A DNA stretch of 64,000 nucleotides from Hyphomicrobiales bacterium (GCA_027487555.1 JAIYDI010000014.1:1-64000), one strand, 5' to 3'; counted from the stretch's first letter, positions 8,068 through 17,880 are shown. Made by a program: numbers and translations. Notes: generated by a model not told the origin, from the letters alone.

Positions 8068-10353
8068 ATGTTCAAACGTCGACTTATGGGTGTTCTCTTG
8101 CCGCTGGCTCCGGAAATGTTCGCAATCGCCCCTGCGTCGGGCCGGGCGAACCTGACCGATTCTCAGGTTGGCCTGTTGGTCGGCAAGGGTAGGTGGCTGC
8201 ACCTGGCCCATATGGCCGGCCTGCCGACCATCCCGACCATCGCCCTGACCGAAGCGGCCTGGCGCGGCCTCAGGGCTGAGCGCGAAGCGGGAGGCGCGCG
8301 GCTCAGAAGCCTTTGGGTGGCAGCCCTGTTCAAGCTGGTGGGCGCCGATGCCAAGCCACCGGTCCTGGCCGTGCGCACGAGCGCTGGCCTGCACAAGCCA
8401 GGCCTTTTGCAGGCCCGCCTCAACATTCCATCGCCAAATTCCGCCCTCGATTCGATTGATGAGACCAAGCCCTTCGGAAGGGCGATCGAAGAGGCCTTTG
8501 CCTCGATGGCGACAGGCGCTGACGACCGCAACCTCGTTCTGGTGCAGGTTCTAGCCAAGGGCCAGTTGCGGCAGTTCTCGACGCGAGATCTGCAGACCGG
8601 CGCGCTGGAACCTACGCCGCTCAACGGCCTTGCCGTGGGGCCGCTCCCACCTTCGGCGCAGCTGCTGTGCGAAGAACTGGATCGGATCGCCGGCAAGACA
8701 CTGGCGGTCTTGGCAGAGGTATCGGAGGGCGACCTCAACATACTTTCAGCGCGGCAACTGCAGGCGAGCCCCGCTGCAGAGCTTGAAGCCGCAGTCGATC
8801 GTGTTGCGCGCCACACATGGACAACCGAAGAGGCGGTGCGAACTATCGATCCCGCACAGCTCTCGCAATTGCTGCATCCGCGGCTGCGAGCCCCCGACAC
8901 GGCCAGCATGATTGCCCAGGGACTGGGTGTTTCGCCAGGTGCGGCCAGTGGCATCATCGTGTTTTCGCCAGAGGACGCGATGCGGATGAAGGCGCGCGGG
9001 CGCTCCTGCATACTCGTCGTCACGGAGACAGGGCCGACCGATATCGAGGGCATGAAGGCGGCGGCAGGCATTTTGACTGCCCGCGGTGGCATGACAAGCC
9101 ATGCGGCGGTGATTGCCCGGATCACTGGCCGGCCCTGCGTCGCAGGGGTGCGGACTCTTTCCGTGAACGCGACCGAACTCACCTGCAGGATCGGTGGGCG
9201 GGACTTTCGCATGGGCGACCGCATCACCATCGATGGCTCGGATGGCGCGGTCTATCTGGGCGCGCTGCCGCTCGCAGAGCCCCATATCGGGAGCACCATT
9301 GCCAGGCTGCTCGCCTGGTCGGATCAGTCGCGCAAGGTGCAGGTGCGCGCAAACGCCGAGACGGTCGAGGCGGTCGCCGTGGCGCAGAGCTTCGGCGCCC
9401 AAGGCATCGGGCTCGCGCGATCGGAGCACATGTTCTTCTCGCGCGACCGCATGGTGGCGCTCCGGCGGTTGATTCTCTCGGAGCACGCAGAGGACCGGGC
9501 CGAAGCGCTGAGCGGCCTCGTCGACTTCCAGACTGACGACTATTCGCACCTGTTTACCGCCATGCGCGGTGCGCCGGTGACAGTGCGGCTTTTCGATCCG
9601 CCGCTGCACGAATTCCTGCCACGCACCGAGGAGGATATCGAGGAGACTGCGCAGTCGCTCGGCCTATCGCTCCGGACTCTGAAGATGAGGCTCGACCGCA
9701 TTGCCGAAGTAAACCCGATGCTTGGGCATCGTGGTGTGCGGCTTGCAATCACCTATCCTGAAATCCTGAAAATGCAGATTGAGGCGTTGGCGGCAGGTGT
9801 AAAGGCGGCAGCGCGCCAGCAGGCCGAGCCGGTTGCGCTCGAGATAATGGTGCCGTTCGTATCCACCGTGTCGGAGGTGGTGGAGGTTAAGCGCCAGACC
9901 ATGGCGATCCTCGACGAGAGCGGCATGCCGTGGAGCGCGCGCAGCAAGCTGCAGTTTGGTACAATGATCGAGTTGCCGCGGGCGGTGCTGCGCGCCGGTG
10001 AGATAGCCGAGCACGTCGATTTCTTCTCCTTCGGCACCAATGACCTGACGCAAACCACCTACGGCATCAGCCGCGACGACGCGCCGGCCTTCCTCGCGGC
10101 CTACCAGCGAAAGGGCCTGTATGACTTTGATCCTTTCGTGACCCTCGACCAGAAGGGCGTCGGGGAACTGATCGCGATCGCCATCGAACGCGGGCGTCAG
10201 GTGAAGCCGGGCCTGAAGATCGGAATTTGCGGTGAGCATGCCGGTGACCCGGCCTCGCTCAGGTTCCTAGCGACCTTGGGCGTCGACTATGTCAGCTGTT
10301 CACCCTTCCGCGTGCCGGTGGCTCGGCTGACGCTGGCGCAGGCCGCCCGCTAG
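8068..10353 (+). CDS. Pyruvate phosphate dikinase-like protein with eroded ATP-grasp domain
   Basis: A 761-residue PPDK relative. The phosphohistidine domain is intact (GGMTSHAAV, His 345) and so is the PEP/pyruvate barrel: [48 protein letters not shown] and ICGEHAGDP with its acid/base Cys at residue 721. In the classical C. symbiosum enzyme the same residues are His455 and Cys831, so both are shifted by 110 and the shortening is confined to the N-terminal ATP-grasp domain. There, the family's QTRxGKRT segment reads LSARQLQA and the VRSGA segment reads VRTSAGL. ATP-driven phosphorylation is therefore doubtful, while PEP-His phosphotransfer looks possible. The start is tentative (ATG 8068, or 8086/8116 downstream). 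It is divergent from ispH. Confidence 0.85.
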   Translation: MFKRRLMGVLLPLAPEMFAIAPASGRANLTDSQVGLLVGKGRWLHLAHMAGLPTIPTIALTEAAWRGLRAEREAGGARLRSLWVAALFKLVGADAKPPVLAVRTSAGLHKPGLLQARLNIPSPNSALDSIDETKPFGRAIEEAFASMATGADDRNLVLVQVLAKGQLRQFSTRDLQTGALEPTPLNGLAVGPLPPSAQLLCEELDRIAGKTLAVLAEVSEGDLNILSARQLQASPAAELEAAVDRVARHTWTTEEAVRTIDPAQLSQLLHPRLRAPDTASMIAQGLGVSPGAASGIIVFSPEDAMRMKARGRSCILVVTETGPTDIEGMKAAAGILTARGGMTSHAAVIARITGRPCVAGVRTLSVNATELTCRIGGRDFRMGDRITIDGSDGAVYLGALPLAEPHIGSTIARLLAWSDQSRKVQVRANAETVEAVAVAQSFGAQGIGLARSEHMFFSRDRMVALRRLILSEHAEDRAEALSGLVDFQTDDYSHLFTAMRGAPVTVRLFDPPLHEFLPRTEEDIEETAQSLGLSLRTLKMRLDRIAEVNPMLGHRGVRLAITYPEILKMQIEALAAGVKAAARQQAEPVALEIMVPFVSTVSEVVEVKRQTMAILDESGMPWSARSKLQFGTMIELPRAVLRAGEIAEHVDFFSFGTNDLTQTTYGISRDDAPAFLAAYQRKGLYDFDPFVTLDQKGVGELIAIAIERGRQVKPGLKIGICGEHAGDPASLRFLATLGVDYVSCSPFRVPVARLTLAQAAR

Positions 10354-10503
10354 TCGCTGAATCCGCGATCTGCCGGAACGGGACGCCCCGTTTACCTTGG
10401 GCTAACCCTAAAAGCGCATTATCACACAAGGCGGCATTTGCATCACAGTTGGATGCTTCTGTCGCGTGTCGTAGTTGCGTTGCGTGGATAGTACAGCGTG
10501 TTG

Positions 10504-11523
10504 ATGTCTGATTATCGGACCGGCCCGGTCGCGCGGGTCGAGCGGCAATTGGCTGCCCTGCGGGGCCTTGGTGCCGCAACTTTCGCCGTTCTGGCTGTGC
10601 TGGGCTTTTCCGCCACTGCGGAGGCGCCAGGAACCGGCTTCGAAGTGATCGAAGTGGCGAGCCCGGCTGCAACGCTCGTGGGTGAGGGCAATGATCTGAC
10701 CATCACCGGCTCTGTGAACGGTCTGTTTGCCACTGCAAGCTTCGTCGGTCCCAACCGTGCCGAAAAACAGGACCGCGCGCGCGGCACTGAAGATGTTTAT
10801 ACCCTGACCCAGCGCTTCGCCGATATCCGCTCGCGCATTGCGTCAATGCGTATGCCGAAGCCAATCGCGCCCGTGATCCTAACCGCAACAGTTGCCCCGG
10901 ACGCTGTTGCATCGCCATTGCCCGTGGCCTCCGATCTCCCAGCCTCGGCACAGGAAGCACTCGCGGCCGCCAATCAGTTGGCGGAAGACGGGGCGGCCGC
11001 GCCGCAGCCTTTGACCATGTCCAGCAAGCTCGCATACGCGCGGGCGGACCTGCCACCGACCACGTTCGACAGCACTGCTGTGGCCACCACGACCCCAGGA
11101 GCGACCGTCTCGGAAAAGCAGATGTGGTGCATGGCCACCGCGATCTATTTCGAGGCGCGGGGCGAAAGCTATCGCGGCCAGGTCGCGGTGGGTCAGGTTG
11201 TGATGAACCGAGTGAAGCACCCGCTCTACCCGGACACAATCTGCACAGTGGTGTTTCAGAACCAAAGCAAGCGCAATGCCTGCCAATTCTCTTTCGCGTG
11301 CGACGGCATTCCCGAGCGTGTGAGCGACAAGAGGGCCTGGGCGCAGGCGATGAAGATCGCACAGGATGTGGTGGCTGGTACCGACTATTTGCCGGAAGTG
11401 GGCAAGGCGACGCACTACCACGCCACCTACGTATACCCGCATTGGGCCCCGCGCATGAAGAAGGTCACCAAGATCGGCCTGCACGTGTTCTATCAGTTCA
11501 AGCGCGGTTGGAACTTCGGCTGA
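10504..11523 (+). CDS. SleB-type cell wall hydrolase
   Basis: A 339-residue protein. Residues about 20-40 form a hydrophobic anchor or signal (GAATFAVLAVLGFSATAEA), followed by a low-complexity Ala/Pro linker and a C-terminal Hydrolase_2 (SleB) domain from about residue 205: WCMATAIYFEARGESYRGQ, VGQVVMNRV, NACQFSFACDG and ATHYHATYVYPHWA. The Glu of YFEARGE is the expected catalytic residue of this muramidase/lytic transglycosylase family. In alphaproteobacteria, SleB domains are used for vegetative wall remodelling, not germination. GTG 10498 is an alternative start. A CtrA box and the FecR-protein gene follow directly. Confidence 0.9.
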   Translation: MSDYRTGPVARVERQLAALRGLGAATFAVLAVLGFSATAEAPGTGFEVIEVASPAATLVGEGNDLTITGSVNGLFATASFVGPNRAEKQDRARGTEDVYTLTQRFADIRSRIASMRMPKPIAPVILTATVAPDAVASPLPVASDLPASAQEALAAANQLAEDGAAAPQPLTMSSKLAYARADLPPTTFDSTAVATTTPGATVSEKQMWCMATAIYFEARGESYRGQVAVGQVVMNRVKHPLYPDTICTVVFQNQSKRNACQFSFACDGIPERVSDKRAWAQAMKIAQDVVAGTDYLPEVGKATHYHATYVYPHWAPRMKKVTKIGLHVFYQFKRGWNFG

Positions 11524-11531
11524 CTCACCCG

Positions 11532-11546
11532 TTAACCCCGCTTTAA
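11532..11546 (+). promoter_or_regulatory. Perfect CtrA-type box (TTAA-N7-TTAA)
   Basis: TTAACCCCGCTTTAA, 8 bp after the SleB-gene stop and 34 bp before the FecR-protein start. It matches the full CtrA recognition sequence known from Caulobacter and other alphaproteobacteria. The position suits control of the FecR gene. A GGAGGG ribosome-binding site follows at about 11562. Confidence 0.6.
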
Positions 11547-11579
11547 CTTTCCTTCCAATTTGGAGGGAGTTGTGCCTAG

Positions 11580-12653
11580 ATGTATGCAATTGCATCCGGG
11601 GCATGTTTGATGCGCGCGTTCTTGCTGCTGCTAATCCCTTTGCTGGCCCTGTTTTCCGCCCTGACTCCCGCCATCGCAACCAACGGCGAAGCAATGGGTG
11701 TGAACCCGGGTGCCGAGGCGAAGCTTGGCGGCAACGTTCGGGTGCTTACGGTGGGAGCTGACCTCGCGATCGGCGAAACCGTGGTGACCGACGCCAACGG
11801 GCAGGTGCAAATCCGCTTCGAGGACAAAACAGAACTCGTTGTCGGGCCCAATTCACGGCTCACGCTTGAGGACTATCTGCTGCGAGGCGACGGCACTGCC
11901 GGCAAGCTCGCCATCAGTGCGCTCGCGGGCACCTTCCGGTTCGTGACAGGCAATGCGCCAAAGAACCGCTACCAGATTGAGACGCCAACCGGCACGATCG
12001 GTGTCCGCGGCACGGCATTCGACTTTAGCGTCACCAAGAAGAAGACCGACGTGCTGCTCTATCACGGCGCTGCTATCCTGTGCAGCACGACTAGGGATTG
12101 CGTCACATTAAACAATTCCTGCGAAGTCGGCACCTATGCGAGAAACGACTCTGAAGTATTGGGGCGAACCAAGAAGCTTCAGCGGGAAGTGCAAAGCGCC
12201 TTGTTCGAGAGCTTCCGTTATGCCTCGAACCAGCGGCCCTTGCGCGAGGATTTCCGCGTACCGCTGGCGCGAAACTGCTTCAGCAAGACAAAGGCAGAAC
12301 TGGTGCCGACAACAGTCAAGGCGTTGGAGGCTATCGATCCTTGCGCCGACCCTGTTGTCTGTGCGCCGCCTCCGCCTCCGCCTCCGCCTCCGCCACCTCC
12401 TCCGCCTCCGCCACCTCCTCCTCCGCCACCGCCGCCGCCACCGCCCCCGCCACCGCCCCCGTCAGGTCATGACTACGACGATTACGACGACGACGATGAT
12501 GATGACGAGCATGACGGAGATGACCACGAGAACGACGATCATGGCGACAACGGCCACCACTATGGCAACGACAAGGGCGACCACCACGACAAGAATGGCA
12601 ACAATGGCAGCCACAAGGGCGAGGGCAAGGGAACAAGTGGGCAGAGCCACTGA
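11580..12653 (+). CDS. FecR-domain protein with polyproline stalk and Asp/His-rich tail
   Basis: A 357-residue exported protein. It has a signal peptide (residues about 11-35, LLLLIPLLALFSALTPAIA) and a FecR domain (about 45-160) containing AIGETVVTDANGQVQIRFED, LVVGPNSRLTLE and the hallmark TPTGTIGVRGTAFDF. A region with three or four Cys follows, then 32 consecutive prolines (codons 12366-12461) and a 62-residue tail with 19 Asp and 10 His, including a run of seven Asp. Here FecR is probably an extracytoplasmic beta-domain rather than an anti-sigma factor, since no sigma-factor gene is adjacent. The tail could bind divalent metal. Start ATG 11580 follows GGAGGG by about 12 bp; ATG 11610 is an alternative. 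Confidence 0.85.
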   Translation: MYAIASGACLMRAFLLLLIPLLALFSALTPAIATNGEAMGVNPGAEAKLGGNVRVLTVGADLAIGETVVTDANGQVQIRFEDKTELVVGPNSRLTLEDYLLRGDGTAGKLAISALAGTFRFVTGNAPKNRYQIETPTGTIGVRGTAFDFSVTKKKTDVLLYHGAAILCSTTRDCVTLNNSCEVGTYARNDSEVLGRTKKLQREVQSALFESFRYASNQRPLREDFRVPLARNCFSKTKAELVPTTVKALEAIDPCADPVVCAPPPPPPPPPPPPPPPPPPPPPPPPPPPPPPPPSGHDYDDYDDDDDDDEHDGDDHENDDHGDNGHHYGNDKGDHHDKNGNNGSHKGEGKGTSGQSH

Positions 12654-12792
12654 TGCCGTCGCCAGCAGACCATGTCAGATTGACAGGATCCGCCTTGGTC
12701 TGAGACGAAGCGTCCGACCTGCCCACCACCCGGACCGGCGGAATGGGCAAATGCAGTGTTGTGGCGCCGTGCAAACGGTCTGCGCGGAGTCC

Positions 12793-13395
12793 TCAGAAAT
12801 TCGAGAAGGTAGTGCGAACCTTGTCGATGAAGGCCGATAGCCGGGCCGGCGACTGGTTGTTCATGTCGTATAGCGCAAGATACTTTGGCGGCGTCTTAGT
12901 GCCGAAGGTTACCCAGGCCCAGCGGCGGGCGAGCCGGCGCGGCGGATCACCCATCACCATCGTGCGGAAGCGATCGCCACCATATGTTGTTACGAATGCA
13001 ACTTTCTTGATGTTCTTCATCGCTGGAACGAGCTTGCCCTTGTCCGGCTTGTCACCGCCCTCGAGCACAAACGATACACCTGGCAGAAATATTCTGTCGA
13101 AATAGCCCTTGAGGATCGCGGGATAGCCGTAGTTCCACACCGGGTGCACGAAGACGAGCTTATCGCAAGCACGGAGTCGGTCGACATAGGGCTTGGTGAG
13201 CGATGTGAGATTGCCCGGCACCTCGTGATAGGCAAGACGCTCCTCGCGGCTCATGACCGCCTGGAATGCCTCGTCATAGAGGTTCAACGCATCGACCTCG
13301 TCTCCTTTTGCACGCACGGCTGAGCACACGGTGTCGAACAATGCCCGGTTGTAGCTCGTCTCAACCGGATGGGCGTGGATGACATGTACCCGCAT
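12793..13395 (-). CDS. Flavodoxin-fold NAD(P)H oxidoreductase
   Basis: A 200-residue Flavodoxin_2 family protein (NQO/MdaB/YwrO type) expected to bind FMN or FAD and reduce quinones or flavins using NAD(P)H. Evidence: N-terminal VHVIHAHPVETSYNRAL, then FVHPVWNYGYPAILKGYFDRIFLPG, a signature of the family, and TTYGGDR in the active-site region. Start ATG 13395 overlaps the stop of the FAD-oxidase gene as TGATG, so it is the last gene of a six-gene operon. It may recycle reduced flavin or quinone for that oxidase. Confidence 0.87.
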   Translation of the reverse strand: MRVHVIHAHPVETSYNRALFDTVCSAVRAKGDEVDALNLYDEAFQAVMSREERLAYHEVPGNLTSLTKPYVDRLRACDKLVFVHPVWNYGYPAILKGYFDRIFLPGVSFVLEGGDKPDKGKLVPAMKNIKKVAFVTTYGGDRFRTMVMGDPPRRLARRWAWVTFGTKTPPKYLALYDMNNQSPARLSAFIDKVRTTFSNF

Positions 13396-14801
13396 CAGGC
13401 CGCGCCACTCAACTTGGTGAGGCCAGTAAACAGCCAAGCGCGGCCCGAATCGAAGTCGAAATCCGGGTCGTCCCAGGCGATCATCTTGCCAGGGTTGAGT
13501 ATACCCTTGGGGTCTGCCTCCCTCTTGAAGGCGAGTTGGGCTCGGTCGGTCTGCTTCATTCCCCCTTCCTCAAGTGTATAGCGATGCGGGTTGAATACGA
13601 GGCAGTCATTCTCCTCGTGGATCCTTATGATCTCTTCCAGGCGCTCCTCTGAAGTGTATCGCACGATCGGCAAGCCGGCAAAGTTGATACGGCCGTCGAA
13701 CTTTGTCATTTCAATGTGCATTGGCAGTTCGTCGCCGAATATGTCCATAATCCGCTTAACATGCTGCAGCGACGGATATTGTGTCTGCAGGTAGGTGATA
13801 GTCGGGTCGATCTTCAGGCCACGAAGCGTAGTGTGGTTCCAGGCCAACTCATAGACAGGTGGCACCTTTGCCTTTTCCTCGGCCGGCAGCGTGTCTGCGC
13901 GGAAGATTAGGTCACCCTTGTGGAATGCAGTGAAGTCGACGATTGCCTCGACATTGGCGGGAGCCACCATCAGCAGCACGACGGATTGGTCGCGGCTCTT
14001 TAGATACGGACGGTGGCGGTTGAAGTAATCGTAAGGAACCGGTGCCGCGACAGGCGAGATCTCCTTGCACAGCAGTCCATCCTGCAGGGCGACCTGCTCG
14101 GCGAAGGCGATGGCGTCATAGGCGGTATCGAAGCCCACGATGATGTCGACCCAGTCGTAGTGAGTCGTTACCGGCATCTCGACTTCAACGATGATGCCGT
14201 TCGTGCCATAGGCGTGAGCTACTTTGAGGATATCCGGCCCACGCAGGTCAAGCACCCGCGGTGCAGCTTCGCACGTGACCACTTTGAGCCCGAGGATATT
14301 GCCGAAGTTGCGCAGCCCGCCCCAGCGTATAGAGCCGACGCCGCCCGAGCCGCCTGCGACGAAACCACCCAAGGAGGCCATTCGATAGGTGGAGGGATGG
14401 AAACGAATCTCGCCATTCACCTGATGGATGATCGCTTCGTCGAGCTTTTCCATGATGATGCCGGCCTCCGCGCGTACGCGGTCCGCCGTGATCGAGATGA
14501 CCTTGTCGAGATTCATGAGGTTGAGGATGGCCCCGCCAGACAGCGGCATAGCCTGGCCATAGTTCCCAGTGCCGGCGCCGCGCGGCGTGACCGGCACATT
14601 GTGCGCGAAAGCAGCACTCAGAACGGTGACCACTTCGTCAACCGAGCGCGGGGAGACAACGATGTCGGCCTTCACTTGGTCGAGTTCGGCTTTTAGCCGG
14701 GGCGAGTACCAGTAATGGTCGCGACTTTTCTGTTGGACGATGCGCGGATTGTCTTCGACGGGGATTTCGCCAATATCGGCGCGGAAGCCGGTGATATCCA
14801 T
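13395..14801 (-). CDS. FAD-linked oxidase (GlcD/FAD_binding_4 type)
   Basis: A 468-residue flavoprotein. The N-terminal half carries the PCMH FAD-binding fold: VVSPRSVDEVVTVLSAA, PVTPRGAGTGNYGQAMPL and GGFVAGGSGGVGSIRWGG. The C-terminal half ends with a LNPGKMI string typical of glycolate/D-lactate dehydrogenase-like oxidases. The substrate is unknown. It follows the CodA-like amidohydrolase after 3 bp and overlaps the flavodoxin-fold gene, so it most likely oxidises a product of the amidohydrolase step. It lacks the cysteine-rich [Fe-S] domain seen in some GlcD-type fusions. Confidence 0.88.
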   Translation of the reverse strand: MDITGFRADIGEIPVEDNPRIVQQKSRDHYWYSPRLKAELDQVKADIVVSPRSVDEVVTVLSAAFAHNVPVTPRGAGTGNYGQAMPLSGGAILNLMNLDKVISITADRVRAEAGIIMEKLDEAIIHQVNGEIRFHPSTYRMASLGGFVAGGSGGVGSIRWGGLRNFGNILGLKVVTCEAAPRVLDLRGPDILKVAHAYGTNGIIVEVEMPVTTHYDWVDIIVGFDTAYDAIAFAEQVALQDGLLCKEISPVAAPVPYDYFNRHRPYLKSRDQSVVLLMVAPANVEAIVDFTAFHKGDLIFRADTLPAEEKAKVPPVYELAWNHTTLRGLKIDPTITYLQTQYPSLQHVKRIMDIFGDELPMHIEMTKFDGRINFAGLPIVRYTSEERLEEIIRIHEENDCLVFNPHRYTLEEGGMKQTDRAQLAFKREADPKGILNPGKMIAWDDPDFDFDSGRAWLFTGLTKLSGAA

Positions 14802-14804
14802 CTG

Positions 14805-16121
14805 TTACTCCATCAGATCGTCGAGTTCGCGGTAGTCGGGTAGCGTCGTGTTGATCGGCTGTCCTTGACGCAGAACAATGCGATCGGACTGAGGGCGTGC
14901 ATTCAACTCGGTCCATGTGCGGGCGCGGCAAAGCACCATATCTGCGGATTGCCCCACCGAAATCTTGCCCCTATAGGCAAAGCCGCCATGGTCGGCGGGC
15001 GTGGAGGTTATGGCGCGGAGCCAGTCCCATGCCATGGCCTGCGGGTGATCAAAGTGTAGGATACGGGCGCTTTCGCGGAATACCTCGATGCCGTCGAGAT
15101 CGCCGTAAGCATAGAAAGGGTCGCGGGTATTGTCGGACGCAACCATCACGTCGGCTCCGCCGGCCTTGAACTCGTTGAGCAGTGTGGCGCCGCGTCGGAT
15201 CGGCGTGCGGACATAGGCGTCTTCGTTCACTCGATCCTGCAGGTAGATGTTACACATCGGCAGCGATACGATGGCGATGTCCGCTTCTAGAGCCTTGTCG
15301 ATGGTGCGCCTGACAGTATCAGCGTCCTGAACTGTGAGCACGCAGCAATGCCCGGCCAGCACCTTGCCCTTGTAGCCCGTTTCGAGGACAGCCTCGGCAA
15401 GATGATGCAGGGCCTGTGAGGACGGGTCGCCCGTTTCGTCGATATGGAGGTCCAGATCGAGCCCGAGTTCGCCGGCCTTGTCGACAGCGCGAAGCAGCGC
15501 TTCCTTGGAGCGGTCGAACGCGGCTACAGAGCCACCAAGCAGCCCGCCGGAGCGCTTCACCTGTCTTGCGACAGCATCAAGGGCGACCGGGTCGAGCAGT
15601 GTGTCGGGCCCGACGATTGCCGCAGCCTGCAATTCGATGCGGCCGGCCCAGGCCTCGCGCGCTTTCTCGAACACCGCCCATGTGATTTCATGCTGGGGCG
15701 GCGCGGAATCGAGATGAGTACGGATGGCTGCGGTGCCATGTGCATAGGCGCAGCGCAGTGCAAAATCCATGCGCCGCTCGACATCGTTGCTGGCCCAGTT
15801 CTTCTGACGATCCTCGCCGACGGCGGCAAGCGCACCCATCCACGTACCGTCGGGATTCTCCTTGCGCGCCCAGATATGGCCCTTGTCGAGATGAGTGTGT
15901 ATGTCGACGAAAGCCGGCAGCACGAGGCCCTTGTCGAGATCGTATCGTGCACCCGAAACCGGCGCGGTGTTTGCCGGTTGGATCGCTGCAACCCTGCCCC
16001 CGGCAATGACAATGTCGACATCAGAGACGGCGCCATCGCCGACCTGCCCGAGAGCGGCGTTGGGCACCCTAGCGTTGGTGAGGGTGACATCGCCAGAGGA
16101 TAGGGAGAATGGTGCCGCCAT
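14805..16121 (-). CDS. CodA-like metal-dependent amidohydrolase/deaminase
   Basis: A 438-residue amidohydrolase-superfamily enzyme close to cytosine deaminase. Metal and catalytic residues visible: DIHTHLDKGHIW (HxH), LHIDETGDPSS (His plus catalytic Glu), AGHCCVL (His) and ASDNTRDPFYAYGDLD (Asp, with the CodA-like DPFY pattern). This group deaminates or hydrolyses cyclic C-N bonds (cytosine, isoguanine, creatinine, s-triazines); the substrate here is not assignable. It sits 1 bp after the ABC permease gene and 3 bp before the oxidase gene, implying intracellular attack on the imported compound. Confidence 0.9.
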   Translation of the reverse strand: MAAPFSLSSGDVTLTNARVPNAALGQVGDGAVSDVDIVIAGGRVAAIQPANTAPVSGARYDLDKGLVLPAFVDIHTHLDKGHIWARKENPDGTWMGALAAVGEDRQKNWASNDVERRMDFALRCAYAHGTAAIRTHLDSAPPQHEITWAVFEKAREAWAGRIELQAAAIVGPDTLLDPVALDAVARQVKRSGGLLGGSVAAFDRSKEALLRAVDKAGELGLDLDLHIDETGDPSSQALHHLAEAVLETGYKGKVLAGHCCVLTVQDADTVRRTIDKALEADIAIVSLPMCNIYLQDRVNEDAYVRTPIRRGATLLNEFKAGGADVMVASDNTRDPFYAYGDLDGIEVFRESARILHFDHPQAMAWDWLRAITSTPADHGGFAYRGKISVGQSADMVLCRARTWTELNARPQSDRIVLRQGQPINTTLPDYRELDDLME

Positions 16122-16122
16122 A

Positions 16123-16995
16123 TCAGTTCTCCCGCTTCAATGCACTCTCGTGCCACCGATGCAGCGTCAGCCAAGCGATGAATGAGGTGATGCCGAAAAT
16201 CGCGATGCCGGTGCCAGTTAGGAGGATCAGCGCTGCGAACAGGCGCGGGATGTTGAGCCGGTACTGCGCTTCGAGCAGGCGGAAGGCGAGGCCTGATCCT
16301 TGACCGGCGCTACCGGCGGCGAACTCGGCGACCACCGCAGCAATCAGCGCGAGGCCACCGGCGATACGGAGGCCAGCCATGAAATAGGGCAGGGCGGCCG
16401 GCAGCTTCAAATAGATCAGCGTCTGCCAACGCGAAGCGCCATAGAGGTCGTAAAGGTTGAGTAGATTATGATCGACGCTCTTCAAACCCGCCACCATGTT
16501 GGAAAGGATGGGGAAGAAGGCGACTAGGAACGCGATGATCAGCAGCACCGCCTGGGTGTCGGGCACATAGATCAGCAGCAGCGGTGCGATGGCGATGACC
16601 GGCGTCACCTGGAGGATGACAGCGTAGGGGAACAGCGCCAATTCAATCCATTTGCTTTGGACTAGCAGGATAGCCATGCATACGCCGCCCACAAGCGCGA
16701 GGACCAGCGCAGTAAAGGTGATGCGCAATGTGACCAGCAACGCCGGTAGGAGAGTTGGCCAATCTGTGAAGAGCGACAATACAACATCGTACGGCTTAGG
16801 CAGGATGTATTTGGGGATGTTGTTCAGAACCACGGTGAAGTGCCAGGCCACTACAGCCAGCACGAGCATACTTACCGGTACGACGATGCGCAGCACCCGC
16901 TCGACGTTGGAGGTGCGCGGCGCGACGATGGCTACGGCGCTGTCGGTGCCGGCTTCGTCTGCGCTGCCCGGGCCAGATTGCTGAATGGCGCTCAT
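16123..16995 (-). CDS. ABC transporter permease (SsuC/TauC/ThiX type)
   Basis: A 290-residue inner-membrane permease with about six transmembrane helices. The ATPase-contact EAA-like loop is seen in the segment YDLYGASRWQTLIYLKLPAALPYF, and the overall profile is that of BPD_transp_1 permeases for nitrate/sulfonate/taurine/pyrimidine systems. The start ATG overlaps the upstream ATPase stop (TGATG at 16995). It works with the ATPase at 16995-17831 and the periplasmic protein at 17900-18904. Confidence 0.92.
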   Translation of the reverse strand: MSAIQQSGPGSADEAGTDSAVAIVAPRTSNVERVLRIVVPVSMLVLAVVAWHFTVVLNNIPKYILPKPYDVVLSLFTDWPTLLPALLVTLRITFTALVLALVGGVCMAILLVQSKWIELALFPYAVILQVTPVIAIAPLLLIYVPDTQAVLLIIAFLVAFFPILSNMVAGLKSVDHNLLNLYDLYGASRWQTLIYLKLPAALPYFMAGLRIAGGLALIAAVVAEFAAGSAGQGSGLAFRLLEAQYRLNIPRLFAALILLTGTGIAIFGITSFIAWLTLHRWHESALKREN

Positions 16996-17831
16996 CAGTG
17001 GGTTCCCCCGCCCGCGTGGATGGCGTCGTGGAGGGCTTCGGAGACTTCCTGCGTTGTTGCCCTATACTGCTCCGAAGTACGGTATTCGGCGTTCCGCTCT
17101 CCGGTCGTGGCTTGCAGCGAAAGGTCGGCATAGACCTGACCGGGCCGCGCCTTCATCACCACAATGCGGTTGCTGAGGTAGGCGCTCTCGAACACTGAGT
17201 GCGTAACGAAAATGACAGTGACGCCGGACTGCTTCCAGAGGCGCAGCACGTCGTCGTTGAGCTTTTGCCGAGTGATTTCGTCGAGCGCAGCAAAGGGCTC
17301 GTCCATCAGCAGCAGCTTGGGTTTGGTCACCAGCGCGCGGGCTATGGAAACCCGCATCTTCATGCCGCCTGACAGTTCGCGCGGGTATGCGTCGGCGAAA
17401 TCGGCGAGGCCGACCGAGGCCAGGATTTCCATAATGCGGGGACGGGCATCGGACTTCGGCACGCCGGTGAGGCGGAGCGGAAGGTAGACATTCCCGAACA
17501 CCGTCTGCCACGGCATCAGCGTTGGCTCCTGAAACACAAAGCCGATGTCGCCCTCCGGCAGGCCGCGGGCATTGATCTTGGACGAAGGCCAGTCGATCTT
17601 GCCCGAACTGGCACCACCAAGGCCCGCTATGATCCGGAGCGCAGTCGATTTGCCACAGCCTGAGGGACCGAGCAGGCTCAGGAACTCGCCGCGTTCGACA
17701 TCGAGCGACATGTCCTTGAGGGCGAGCGTGCCGTTGGAAAACACCTTGGACACGTTGCGCATTGTAACGACCTGCCGGGACGAGCCGGAACTGCGGATCG
17801 CCGGCTGAGCGGCAGCGGATGCTTCGGTCAA
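16995..17831 (-). CDS. ABC transporter ATP-binding protein (SsuB/TauB/ThiZ type)
   Basis: A 278-residue ABC ATPase. Walker A GPSGCGKST, Q-loop FVFQEPTLMPW, signature LSGGMKMRVSIARAL, Walker B LLLMDEPFAALD and the switch His in VTHSVFES are all intact. It pairs with the adjacent SsuC-type permease. Upstream, a strong hairpin (17858-17880) separates it from the substrate-binding-protein gene, which may lower expression of the membrane components relative to the periplasmic protein. Confidence 0.94.
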   Translation of the reverse strand: MTEASAAAQPAIRSSGSSRQVVTMRNVSKVFSNGTLALKDMSLDVERGEFLSLLGPSGCGKSTALRIIAGLGGASSGKIDWPSSKINARGLPEGDIGFVFQEPTLMPWQTVFGNVYLPLRLTGVPKSDARPRIMEILASVGLADFADAYPRELSGGMKMRVSIARALVTKPKLLLMDEPFAALDEITRQKLNDDVLRLWKQSGVTVIFVTHSVFESAYLSNRIVVMKARPGQVYADLSLQATTGERNAEYRTSEQYRATTQEVSEALHDAIHAGGGTH

Positions 17832-17857
17832 ATCAAGAGCCCTGGTTGGGGATCAAC

Positions 17858-17880
17858 GGCGCGGGCGACGTGCCCGCGCC
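17858..17880 (-). terminator. Intercistronic hairpin between binding-protein and ATPase genes
   Basis: GGCGCGGGC and GCCCGCGCC form a perfect 9-bp stem around a 5-nt loop in the gap after the substrate-binding-protein stop. No T-tract follows on the minus strand. It is therefore better read as an mRNA-stabilising or attenuating hairpin, as is common after periplasmic-binding-protein genes, than as a full terminator. Confidence 0.6.
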
